Assembly: GCA_025055795.1 (NCBI GenBank)
Contig: JANWVV010000005.1
Location: 62,001 to 126,000, forward strand
DNA: 64,000 nt
Direction: 5' to 3'
From: Gemmataceae bacterium
GTDB taxonomy: Bacteria; Planctomycetota; Planctomycetia; Gemmatales; Gemmataceae
Made by a program: the position numbers and the translations under genes. This document shows positions 57,601 to 64,000 of this stretch, in pieces. How positions within the stretch are numbered: the first letter of the stretch is position 1; every line of letters begins with the position of its first letter. Under the pieces are notes generated by a model. It was not told the origin of the DNA and did not search any database. It was given only the letters and a program-made list of their open reading frames with translations.

Positions 57601-58051
57601 TGGGAGGACTATCCAGCCGACCTAACACCTTTGTCTGACCGTCGACAACCTCTTGCACCTCTAAGGATAGTCCGCGGGTAATGACAACCGCCAGATAGCT
57701 GGGGGTTGGTGTGTTCAGGTTGACCCCACGGGTAAACAAGTAAACGGGTACCAAACTGTTAATGAAAAAGGAAGCAGCCACAGCCGTATCGGCAGGTAAT
57801 AACGGTTGCGGAGCTGCCCAGCCACTGCTGCGGCTGCTATTTGCCCAATTGATCAGGGCGACACTTCCTCGCATACCGATACCGGCCGTCGTAGCGAAGT
57901 TGGCCATGGTGGTATTAGGGTTAGTCCCCGATTCCCAACCGGGCGGCAGGAGCGGTGGGGTGACGGCGTTGAAACTTTCCACCACTACTGCAGGCACTTC
58001 GCGACTTTCCAGACTTTCCAACCGTAGTAGGACGAACCGAAGGTGCCTCAT
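54656..58051 (-). CDS. Large secreted glycoside-hydrolase-like protein with planctomycete N-terminal motif
   Basis: 1131 residues from the ATG at 58051, chosen because GGAGGAG lies upstream and the planctomycete leader LRFVLLRLESLESREVPA starts at residue 4. Two homologous ~210-residue modules follow (about 22-233 and 237-445), each ending in LDDFVYQ or FDDFRAH. Next comes an Ig-like domain (GDVTFQAIATGSIVRLEFRL). The C-terminal ~550 residues have YPQADGLFLDNATG, similar to putative glycosyl hydrolases of the GHL15 type, and an EF-hand-like loop DRDGDGYLNDAE. An extracellular carbohydrate-active or binding protein is probable; activity is inference. Confidence 0.78.
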   Translation of the reverse strand: MRHLRFVLLRLESLESREVPAVVVESFNAVTPPLLPPGWESGTNPNTTMANFATTAGIGMRGSVALINWANSSRSSGWAAPQPLLPADTAVAASFFINSLVPVYLFTRGVNLNTPTPSYLAVVITRGLSLEVQEVVDGQTKVLGRLDSPPTAYLSNRWVQVWLRPQGNQVVVQVIRLDSGEYLNSSGTWSNAETTAMTVTTSWLPVAGRVGTGRLPRYTGEVILDDFVYQTPEPVGISESFDSRNEGSFPENWFSTNSGAPGNWSISHTRAVSLPGSLASLGGSTTGGLAGPELNLPADVAVAATIYADSLIPARVVVRGTDLEGATPSYYAAQLRRGVEVALIRVVNGVETTLGSVRSQQWLSNQWVRLQLTAVGDRLRLAVVRNDTQQWLSADGSWSDTPDFALEVRDGTLMQGGRVALARSPSYAGTIFFDDFRAHAIDNNTGPTVTVAPLGGNSPFSGDVTFQAIATGSIVRLEFRLDGLLRAVATTSPARWTLDTTTLTNGTHLLQVRAYDSEGNLGVAEYTFTTRNTGQDPLFVPDIPRHFSHIRIAQLAYSGNPMGSFERQLLQTAVDLVVPNVRYLSLIDSIAPQTPQLIYGNVSNLYQDLLTDWLSYADRIGVSRELAFYHVTRATPFQGSSPSSQPVTWFWWAVQTVPNGTSTAVTTAVRGGGNGVPLGAVGTTTAIGYPEPFREVNIRLLKAAATGWNGVWEYVAAIDNQGNPILWKPLPLLQDDTNGQRQSGRLTFDPPRDWVPASLSGSARLYYVRFRVTGGTNEQQAIWQSALGRDYVQANGGTSGVIPAFDATADRDGDGYLNDAEYARRRPGYDARFVYESRLFYPYYGQMRFVTNPADVNVRRWAADYYRRLLLSYPQADGLFLDNATGRIPFAGISVQEATAAFSIDSAALVATVSRAIAPKWIMLNTAGGGNDAIPLTSAAAASFEEFLLRPMQANWAQVLDVVDLVASRLAPGRSAYLVLDTHPGSFRPTDPRTQLAALAYYYLLADPQRTFLMFFGGHNPSSSWTEHWSPAAAIDVGQPVGSLRVFATGTDPTDPRLVYRVYARDYTKALVLYKPLSYALGVGTGTTADNTATIHALGGTYRRLQADGTLGPLISSITLRNGEGAILLRS

Positions 58052-58395
58052 GGCCGGCCGGCTCCTCCATGGTGCTATGCTGTGTGGGAGCATTTTCGGC
58101 CAGCAAATAACGATAACCGTCATGAGAATCGGCTATGGTTTATCACGAGTCAATACTGGCCCCCAAAAGAAGCTCAGAAAGTTCATAACACGCGGAACCC
58201 TCACGGTTCATGGAAATGATGAAATTGTGGTTCTACGCGCAGATGCCACCGCCATTATGTGGCTGAATTGCAGTATGCCCTATGAGTTATGACGACATCT
58301 GTAGCAATGGGCACGCCCGAGGTGTTGCCAACCAACAAGAATGCCGTTGTTGTGGCGATGGTCAACGATAGCTCGTGCGATAAAGACAATAAATT

Positions 58396-59850
58396 TCATG
58401 GCTCAGTGGGTTGCCCATTTTCACCGATGCGTAACAGACGCAAAGTAGGGTAGCGAGGACCACCCTCGATCGGATGACCTGCCAAGGCGACCACTTTTTC
58501 GCCGGTGTTGACGGCACCTGCCTGAAAGGCACTGCGGATCGAAGCGGCAATGCGATCCTCACCTGGCGGCACTGGTGCCATGAGCACTCCCGTTACACCC
58601 CATAGCATTGACAACTCCTGCAAAACCTGTGCACGGCTAGCTACCGCAATAATGCGTGTCCAAGGTCGATATCGGGCGACCAGACGAGCAGTCCGCCCCG
58701 ACACAGTTGGAATAACAAGGGCTGCCGCTTGCTCCTGCTTTGCCAGTTGACAGGCCGTTGCTGTGAGAGGTTCTTCCAGGTTCTCCAGGGAACATACAGG
58801 GATATCTGTTCCGATGGGTAACGCATGGTCGCGCAAGTGCCGTTCGGTTTCCTCAGCGATACGAACCATACATTGCACCGCCTCGACCGGGTAACGTCCC
58901 ACCGCTGTTTCGCCGGAGAGCATGATGGCATCAGTCCCATCACAGATGGCATTAGCGACATCACTGGCTTCGGCCCGAGTGGGCCGCGGATTGTGCCGCA
59001 TGGAGTCGAGCATGTCTGTGGCGGTAACTACGGGTCGGGCCATCCGGCGTGCCATGTTGATCAGGCGTTTCTGCACCATCGGCACTCGTTCCAACGGTAT
59101 TTCCACCCCCAAATCACCCCGAGCGATCATGATGCCATCGAAGCTGCCTAGGATTGCTTCAATCCGCTCAACGGCTTCCGGACGCTCGATTTTAGCCAGC
59201 ACAGGCACATGTAGACCAACGTCCGCACAGGCCATCCGCGCCTCCGCTGCTGCCTGTGGATCACGCACAAACGATAATGCGATCCAATCTACGCCTGCCG
59301 CCGCCGCTACGGTTAGGGCCGCACGATCACGATCCGTAACGGCAGGCAACGACAGGCAAGTATCGGGCAAATTTAATCCTTTGTTAGGACTAACCTCCCC
59401 GCCCACCATAATCCGGATGGCCAGCCATCGGCCCGCTCTACCTGCTGCTTCACCTTGAATGCGTCCATCATCGAACAAGATCCGCTGGCCGGGTCGTATC
59501 TCATCCAGTACCCGCGGCTCGGTCAATCCTGCTACACCACTGAGACGTTGCCAATCATCGCTTCCCGTCAGGTACAGCCAATCGCCAGGCCTCAAGGAAA
59601 GGGGACCTGTTAGTAAGACCCGCAATTTCGGTCCTGGCAGATCGGCCAGGAGTCCGGTGATTCGTCCCAGGCGAGCGGATGCCTCCCGCCACATACGTAT
59701 CCGTCGGAGCTGCTCTTCCGCAGAGCCATGCGAGAAATTGATGCGGGCTATGTCTGCTCCAGCTCTTAGCAATCCCTCTATACACTCCGGTGTGTCCGTT
59801 GCAGGACCCAGCGTCACGATGATGCGCGTCCGTCTGATGTTCTGCGGCAT
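58396..59850 (-). CDS. pyk: Pyruvate kinase
   Basis: 484 residues from the ATG at 59850 (MPQNIRRTRIIVTLGPA), with TAGGAGA upstream. Conserved elements: GLLRAGADIARINFSHGS, ADLPGPKLRV, DGRIQGEA, the active-site segment VLAKIERPEAVE, IMIARGDLGVEIP, and TDMLDSMRHNPRPTRAEASD. It transfers phosphate from phosphoenolpyruvate to ADP. MLDSM replaces the common MLESM. The C-terminal domain ends RLLRIGENGQPTEP. It is a single gene separated from rpsR by a 420-bp spacer. Confidence 0.95.
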   Translation of the reverse strand: MPQNIRRTRIIVTLGPATDTPECIEGLLRAGADIARINFSHGSAEEQLRRIRMWREASARLGRITGLLADLPGPKLRVLLTGPLSLRPGDWLYLTGSDDWQRLSGVAGLTEPRVLDEIRPGQRILFDDGRIQGEAAGRAGRWLAIRIMVGGEVSPNKGLNLPDTCLSLPAVTDRDRAALTVAAAAGVDWIALSFVRDPQAAAEARMACADVGLHVPVLAKIERPEAVERIEAILGSFDGIMIARGDLGVEIPLERVPMVQKRLINMARRMARPVVTATDMLDSMRHNPRPTRAEASDVANAICDGTDAIMLSGETAVGRYPVEAVQCMVRIAEETERHLRDHALPIGTDIPVCSLENLEEPLTATACQLAKQEQAAALVIPTVSGRTARLVARYRPWTRIIAVASRAQVLQELSMLWGVTGVLMAPVPPGEDRIAASIRSAFQAGAVNTGEKVVALAGHPIEGGPRYPTLRLLRIGENGQPTEP

Positions 59851-60276
59851 CACTTTCAGGATTCTCCTACCCTCTCCTTGGACTGTCACCCATGAACTTT
59901 TTTATGAATGTCCAGCAAGGAGCCAGCGGTTCTTAACCGGCCGAACGCTCAGTCGAAACAAAATAGTACCCTCCTCGAAGTAAGCGGACCGATCGGCAAA
60001 ATTAAGGGTATTGTTAAAGATAGTTGCCATCCAAATGGATGCACCATGCCGCCAATTTGCTATGCAAACTGGTCCACGGCAGTAGACGTGAGTAATACAC
60101 AAAAATGGTGGAAGCAATCAGTTTCCAGACGCGACAGGTGGAGCTGGCGTGTATTCCTCGTTAGGACCCAGAGTGCATAATGCCCTACATAATATTATCT
60201 GGTCCAAATTGGGGAAACATGTCGGATGCGATCTGACCAAGTCTGAACAAGCTGCCGAGAACCAATGTGACCGTTC
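59851..60276. other. Intergenic region without recognised gene
   Basis: About 425 bp between rpsR and pyk (both minus). A 90-codon plus-strand frame here is not protein-like. No terminator or promoter was identified. Confidence 0.35.
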
Positions 60277-60519
60277 CTACTCGCCAACGTAGGGAAGCAG
60301 TCCCATGAACCGGGCCCGCTTGACGGCCTCAGCCATGGCCCGTTGGTAAGTGGCACACAACCCGCTACGCTTGCGCCCAAATAACTTAGCATTGCTTGTC
60401 ATCATTTTCTTCAGATTTGCCACATCCTTGTAATCCACAAACGCAGGGCGCGGACATCCTTGTTTGGTGCAATAGCGACATTCCAAGTGACGGTGCCGAC
60501 GCAGTTTTTTGGGCTGCAT
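60277..60519 (-). CDS. rpsR: 30S ribosomal protein bS18
   Basis: 80 residues, normal for S18. KKLRRHRHLECRYCTKQGC opens it, then VDYKDVANLKKMMTSNAK, FGRKRSGLCATYQRAMAEAVKRARFMGLLPYV. Cysteines at 14, 17, 22 and 55 may bind zinc (the C+ form). GAGGAA precedes the ATG. rpsF, ssb and rplI, the usual partners, are absent; instead the gene follows a metal-transport locus on the same strand after a 410-bp gap. Confidence 0.96.
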   Translation of the reverse strand: MQPKKLRRHRHLECRYCTKQGCPRPAFVDYKDVANLKKMMTSNAKLFGRKRSGLCATYQRAMAEAVKRARFMGLLPYVGE

Positions 60520-60929
60520 AGGTTCCTCTTAACTTCATACTCCCAAATCCATGTGACTGTAAAACCTGTCACCAATGGCACTTTACCGCTGGACTAGTAA
60601 TTGTTTTGTAACGCCAGCGTAAGTGTCTGAGATATTAGCTTATATAAGCTCCGCTCGGTCAGGAAAGGGGCCTGCGCATTTTCAAGAAACCACCATACGT
60701 CGAATCGAGTGTGCTAGTTGTAAAGTAGAACTCGCGTCATCTTAGTTTTTGCTAGCCCTCGTCGTGTTGCAGCTTGGTTCTCTTGACATAACCTTTTAGC
60801 CGGACATGGCTTTGGGGATCCCACATGCGGTTTTGCTCCAGACCCGATGCATCCTAAAGGGTTAGTTCCCTGAGGGGTCGCACTTCATATCATCGTATCG
60901 TTCCGACACCTAACGTAGCTATCTACAGC
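60520..60929. other. rpsR upstream region with a 14-bp palindrome
   Basis: 410 bp. The perfect palindrome AGCTTATATAAGCT lies at 60637-60650, about 120 bp before the rpsR start. I looked on the minus strand for a short L33-type gene and found none. Confidence 0.45.
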
Positions 60930-62198
60930 TTATAGTTCGTATTCGCCCTTGGGTTCCGTTTTGCGGACGTCCGTGATGTCCGCCACCATGATAACAGGCA
61001 AATAGCGGTCTTGATTAGGCACTTTGACGAATTGGATTTGTCCCTTAACCTCAACCCAATCGAAGTCATTGAAGCCACTAAGTGCCTGGGGTACGACGAT
61101 CCGGACACGCAGGGGCACGGTGTCCGCCGCACAGCAGGTCATTTTCAGCCGGAATAGCGTAAATTCCTTATCGCCTAAGCGGCGAAAGCGGCCCTCCAAA
61201 ATGGCAATTTGTCCTTGCAGGCTTTCGCGTTTGGCCTGGTCATAGGCAGCGTCGTTCAGATCGTTAAAACGCATACGCCGTCCTTCACCACTAAGCACCT
61301 CCAATACGGGCTGACTACCGTCGGGCTTGCGGATTTCTCGGAGACGCAATCCAGTCTTTGTCTTGAGGATGCGTTGGATGCTGCCATCGTCCAACTTCTT
61401 TTCTTCGACGACCTCGGCCTCCTTGGCAAAGTCTTGGAGTAATTGTGATCCCATGGCCGATTCCTGGCCGAGCATGCGTAATTGCCGTTCTTTACTATAG
61501 GTGGCGTTGGGCAACCCAAGGAAGTACAGCGATACGGGAAAAATCAGCACAAGCATTCGAGCAACGACCCAGGACAGGTCGTGACTGTGGCCATGGTTGG
61601 CCACTTCGTCTTCGTCCTCATCGGTGTCGAGAGCGGCTGCCGATCCAGATGCTCCAGTTGGTGATTGACTAGCGGGGTCGGCCGAGGCAGGATCAACGAC
61701 CATTGGCACTGCGTGCTGACCTGGTGATTTCGCTTCAGTTATCAAGCGGTGACTACTATGCTGACAAGAATCATCATGGCGATGATGGTGGTGGCTGAAA
61801 CCCGAGGCCCGATGAGTGTGACCTGGGTCAGAATCAGAGTGACAGCAGGTATCATGGGCATGGATATGCAAATGTCCGCCATGAACGTGGACGTGGCCGT
61901 GTTCCCCCAAAGCTCGAATTTCACCTGCCTCACGCCAAATAGCAATCGCTCGTAACAAGACGAGCGCAACAATGGCAATCCCTCCTCCGAATACCCAGGT
62001 ATGAAACTGGGGAGCCAATAGATTGTTCAGCATTCCGCCACGGTACATCTGAATGGCGACAAAACCAAACAGACCCGCTACTAGTATAGTTAACAGCTGT
62101 TCTGTAAAATATGCACTAACATCATCTCCATGATGATGGTGATGATCATGGAAGTGAGTCGCCGCGTGATCCTGAGCTAGTTTGTGTTCGGAAGTCAT
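60930..62198 (-). CDS. DUF1980/TIGR03943-like membrane protein with His-rich regions
   Basis: 422 residues. Residues 11-23 are mostly His (HAATHFHDHHHHH). Hydrophobic segments at about 34-52 and 68-88 flank a short loop. Residues 99-155 are another His-rich stretch (HGHVHVHGGHLHIHAHDTCC, HHHHRHDD). A third membrane segment (MLVLIFPVSLYFLGLP) lies near 217-232. The C-terminal domain includes LKMTCCAADTVPLRVRIV and FVKVPNQDRYLPVIMVAD, the YcgQ/TIGR03943 pattern. The family is almost always paired with a DUF318 permease, as here (56 bp upstream gene). Metal binding by the His clusters is a strong inference; the metal is not known. Confidence 0.82.
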   Translation of the reverse strand: MTSEHKLAQDHAATHFHDHHHHHGDDVSAYFTEQLLTILVAGLFGFVAIQMYRGGMLNNLLAPQFHTWVFGGGIAIVALVLLRAIAIWREAGEIRALGEHGHVHVHGGHLHIHAHDTCCHSDSDPGHTHRASGFSHHHHRHDDSCQHSSHRLITEAKSPGQHAVPMVVDPASADPASQSPTGASGSAAALDTDEDEDEVANHGHSHDLSWVVARMLVLIFPVSLYFLGLPNATYSKERQLRMLGQESAMGSQLLQDFAKEAEVVEEKKLDDGSIQRILKTKTGLRLREIRKPDGSQPVLEVLSGEGRRMRFNDLNDAAYDQAKRESLQGQIAILEGRFRRLGDKEFTLFRLKMTCCAADTVPLRVRIVVPQALSGFNDFDWVEVKGQIQFVKVPNQDRYLPVIMVADITDVRKTEPKGEYEL

Positions 62199-62254
62199 GT
62201 TTCAACGCTCAGTCGTGCTGATAAAGGTTAATACGAACCATCTTCTGGTTCATT

Positions 62255-63232
62255 TTATCCGGGCAAACCGGTCCAGCCGTTGATTCGGTAAACCAAATGG
62301 ACCAATCCCGTGTATACAAAAACTTGGACGGTAACTGCCGTGAGTATGGTCACTATGAGTCGTGGCCGGAAAATCCGCGTGTACATCATCATTAATTTGA
62401 TGTCAACCATCGGACCGTAGACCAGGAACGCCAGTTTACCTGAAATATGTAGGTTGGTAAAACTAGCAGCGACGAAGGCATCTGCCTCGCTGCATAAGCA
62501 CATCAGAGCTGCCAATAACATCATCCCCCCGATCACCAGCAGAGGAGTTTCCCGGGAAATCCGCTCAACCTCGTCCGGGGCAACGTACTGCTTGGCCACT
62601 GCAGCCAACACTGCCCCTAATATCAGGAAAACAGTGATGTCAACAAAGTCATGAAGGGCAGTTGCAGAAATGTTACTGAGACAGCGGAACAAAGACCGGC
62701 GTGGCAGGCCAGCCGAGTGGGTATTATCGCCGGTGGGGGGCGTCGACAGTTCTGTGGACCGACCCGGGTACGCCAACGGGGTCAAAAGGCTATTTCCATA
62801 TTTGCGGTACTGCCGATGGACAATCAGGGCGGTGATTACCGCCGTCAGGAAACCTAGTCCACACCGGAGTCCGACCATCTCCGGGCCAATTTTATGATCA
62901 CGGAAGGCAAACCAGGTGCTGAAGATAACAACTAGGTTGATGATGGGTCCAGCAAGCAGATAGGCCACACAACAGGCCAGCGGCAACCCCTTGCGGAGCA
63001 ACCGTCGCATGACAACAACGATGCCACATTCGCACATAGGGAAAATGAGGCCCAATACCGCTCCCATCATGACTGATGGTAACAACTGCGACGGAAGTAC
63101 CCGCGTTATAAACTGCTGTGGTAAAAATTCTTCCAGCACTCCGGCTACAAGGGCGCCGATTACGATGAAGGGCATCGCTTCCCACAAAATAGCACTAAAC
63201 GTCAGCAGGAAATCAAGGAGGGTCGGATCCAC
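62255..63232 (-). CDS. DUF318/UPF0718 (YcgR-like) permease
   Basis: 325 residues from a GTG at 63232, decided by the Shine-Dalgarno CGAGGAAG 4 nt upstream; the longer frame to 63382 adds 50 non-homologous residues. The N-terminus DPTLLDFLLTFSAILWEAMP and the motifs FPMCECGIVVVMRRLLRKG and LCSEADAFVAASF are the hallmarks of this permease family, which also includes ArsP. About eight hydrophobic helices are visible in two homologous halves. Substrates in the family include organoarsenicals and probably metal ions. Its partner is the DUF1980 protein downstream. Confidence 0.88.
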   Translation of the reverse strand: MDPTLLDFLLTFSAILWEAMPFIVIGALVAGVLEEFLPQQFITRVLPSQLLPSVMMGAVLGLIFPMCECGIVVVMRRLLRKGLPLACCVAYLLAGPIINLVVIFSTWFAFRDHKIGPEMVGLRCGLGFLTAVITALIVHRQYRKYGNSLLTPLAYPGRSTELSTPPTGDNTHSAGLPRRSLFRCLSNISATALHDFVDITVFLILGAVLAAVAKQYVAPDEVERISRETPLLVIGGMMLLAALMCLCSEADAFVAASFTNLHISGKLAFLVYGPMVDIKLMMMYTRIFRPRLIVTILTAVTVQVFVYTGLVHLVYRINGWTGLPG

Positions 63233-63587
63233 GGAACTTCCTCGAATGACGGAACCAAGCCACTCACTACGGCCTGATGTTTTTCCAGGGGGCACAATCT
63301 GTACGCCCGTTGTATGTGGATTGATCGGCCAGGGGCAATTCATCCGTTGCAACCGGCGTCTTCGCCACCAGCGTGCGCACAATAGTTTGTCCGAATAACG
63401 ATGTTGTAGGCCTCCCCCAATCCATTTGCATTAGCTGGCAACCCGTAAATTTCGATTTTTCTGGCCCATAGATGATGCTTGACCACGGCAGCTAGGGATG
63501 AAATCCTGAAAAACATGGGGTGTTTGTGCTGCTTCGCTCAGAAAAACAGCAGAAGTGAATGATGAATTGATGTATATGGGCGCATCA

Positions 63588-64000
63588 TTAATAACGAACA
63601 GAATCGGAATCATTTATTGCATGAGGGTGCCCAGGGGTGCCACATTGGTGGGTGTTGTGCATCTGACCATGCTGGGGGGCTCGGCCTAGCACATAATTCA
63701 AACGATTCCAGATGGCGCGGAACAACATTGTGACAAAGAAAAAGACGACGGTCAGAACGACGATCAGCCCGCTGGGACCAAAGGGGATAGGCTCCCCCCC
63801 TCCTAAGCGAAGCTCCACGCTATTGCGTAGAGCAAACCCAAGCAGTCCGGCTCCCAAACACAGTGTGACTGTTAACCAGAACATCTGTCTCAGGTTGCGT
63901 GCCAGGTTGGCCGCTGCTGCTGCCGGCACGACAAGTAGGGCATTGATCAGCAACGCTCCCACCGCTTTGATGGACAAATTGACCACTAGAGCCAAAAGCA
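63588..64000 (-). CDS. znuB: ZnuB-type metal ABC transporter permease, C-terminal part
   Basis: Partial: the frame runs off the right edge, so the N-terminal half lies outside the window. The visible 137 residues include the ABC-3 family signature SIKAVGALLINALLVVPAAAAANLA, with two further helices (MFWLTVTLCLGAGLLGFA, GLIVVLTVVFFFVTMLFRA). The C-terminal tail is His-rich (HGQMHNTHQCGTPGHPHA), which may bind metal. Such permeases import Zn(II) or Mn(II) with an ATPase and a binding protein. It lies upstream of, and on the same strand as, the DUF318/DUF1980 pair. Confidence 0.85.
   Translation of the reverse strand, partial: LLALVVNLSIKAVGALLINALLVVPAAAAANLARNLRQMFWLTVTLCLGAGLLGFALRNSVELRLGGGEPIPFGPSGLIVVLTVVFFFVTMLFRAIWNRLNYVLGRAPQHGQMHNTHQCGTPGHPHAINDSDSVRY

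Noticed and set aside
58922-59458. 178-codon plus-strand frame inside pyruvate kinase
   Set aside because: Antisense shadow of a well-conserved gene; the translation is Ala/Arg/Ser-rich with no family features.
60520-60929. Short L33-type ribosomal gene upstream of rpsR
   Set aside because: Minus-strand translations show no CxxC-rich L33 pattern.
1-64000. CRISPR array or insertion sequences
   Set aside because: No regularly spaced repeats, transposase motifs or terminal inverted repeats were seen.

Overview
The window looks like chromosomal DNA of a planctomycete (phylum Planctomycetota, possibly Gemmatales-like). This is inferred from gene content: a DUF1559 type-II pseudopilin with an H-X9-DG signature, a large secreted protein that begins with the planctomycete-style N-terminal motif LESLESREVPA, paired HtrA-like proteins, twin Flp pilins, two secreted squalene-cyclase-repeat proteins, PQQ-type beta-propeller and TPR proteins, and a weakly operonic layout with many long spacers. 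I see no rRNA, tRNA, CRISPR array, prophage or insertion sequence.

Layout. 0-7 kb: a small basic protein, a membrane protein, a DUF4380 protein, a CBS-PP2C phosphatase and a Tat-exported LamG/dimethylformamidase-like protein. 7-14 kb (minus): a giant TPR protein, then a pair of trypsin-like proteins. One has an intact catalytic triad. The other has lost His and Ser and carries its PDZ domain inside the protease fold. 14-21 kb (minus): radical SAM/SPASM protein, FAD oxidoreductase plus acylphosphatase, DUF1559 pseudopilin and an MFS transporter. 21-25 kb (plus): small planctomycete protein, XerC-type recombinase, thioredoxin-TPR protein and a membrane protein. 25-31 kb: zinc alcohol dehydrogenase, UbiD-type decarboxylase and a hybrid histidine kinase. 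31-32 kb: two Flp pilins with a clear terminator. 32-38 kb (minus): PQQ-repeat protein and a compact three-gene unit (glycosyltransferase, BshC-like protein, solitary thiamine-diphosphate subunit). 38-46 kb: secreted unknown protein, small lipoprotein, FGGY kinase and the recO / BamD-like / LptE-like unit. 46-54 kb: pdxH, a serine hydrolase, two alpha-toroid proteins, cysteine synthase and a zinc-ribbon membrane protein. 54-60 kb: the large secreted glycoside-hydrolase-like protein and pyruvate kinase. 60-64 kb (minus): ribosomal protein S18, a His-rich DUF1980/TIGR03943 protein, a DUF318 permease and the C-terminal part of a ZnuB-type permease, suggesting a metal (probably zinc) handling locus.

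Most genes are housekeeping or lineage-specific cell-envelope genes. The parts that merit follow-up are the PDZ-inserted pseudo-protease beside an active HtrA protein, the GT2/BshC-like/TPP unit that has no visible partner subunit, the twin Flp pilins behind a long hairpin-rich leader, and the metal locus with rpsR. Start sites were moved from the longest frame where a Shine-Dalgarno sequence or family N-terminus favoured a shorter form; these choices are inferences.
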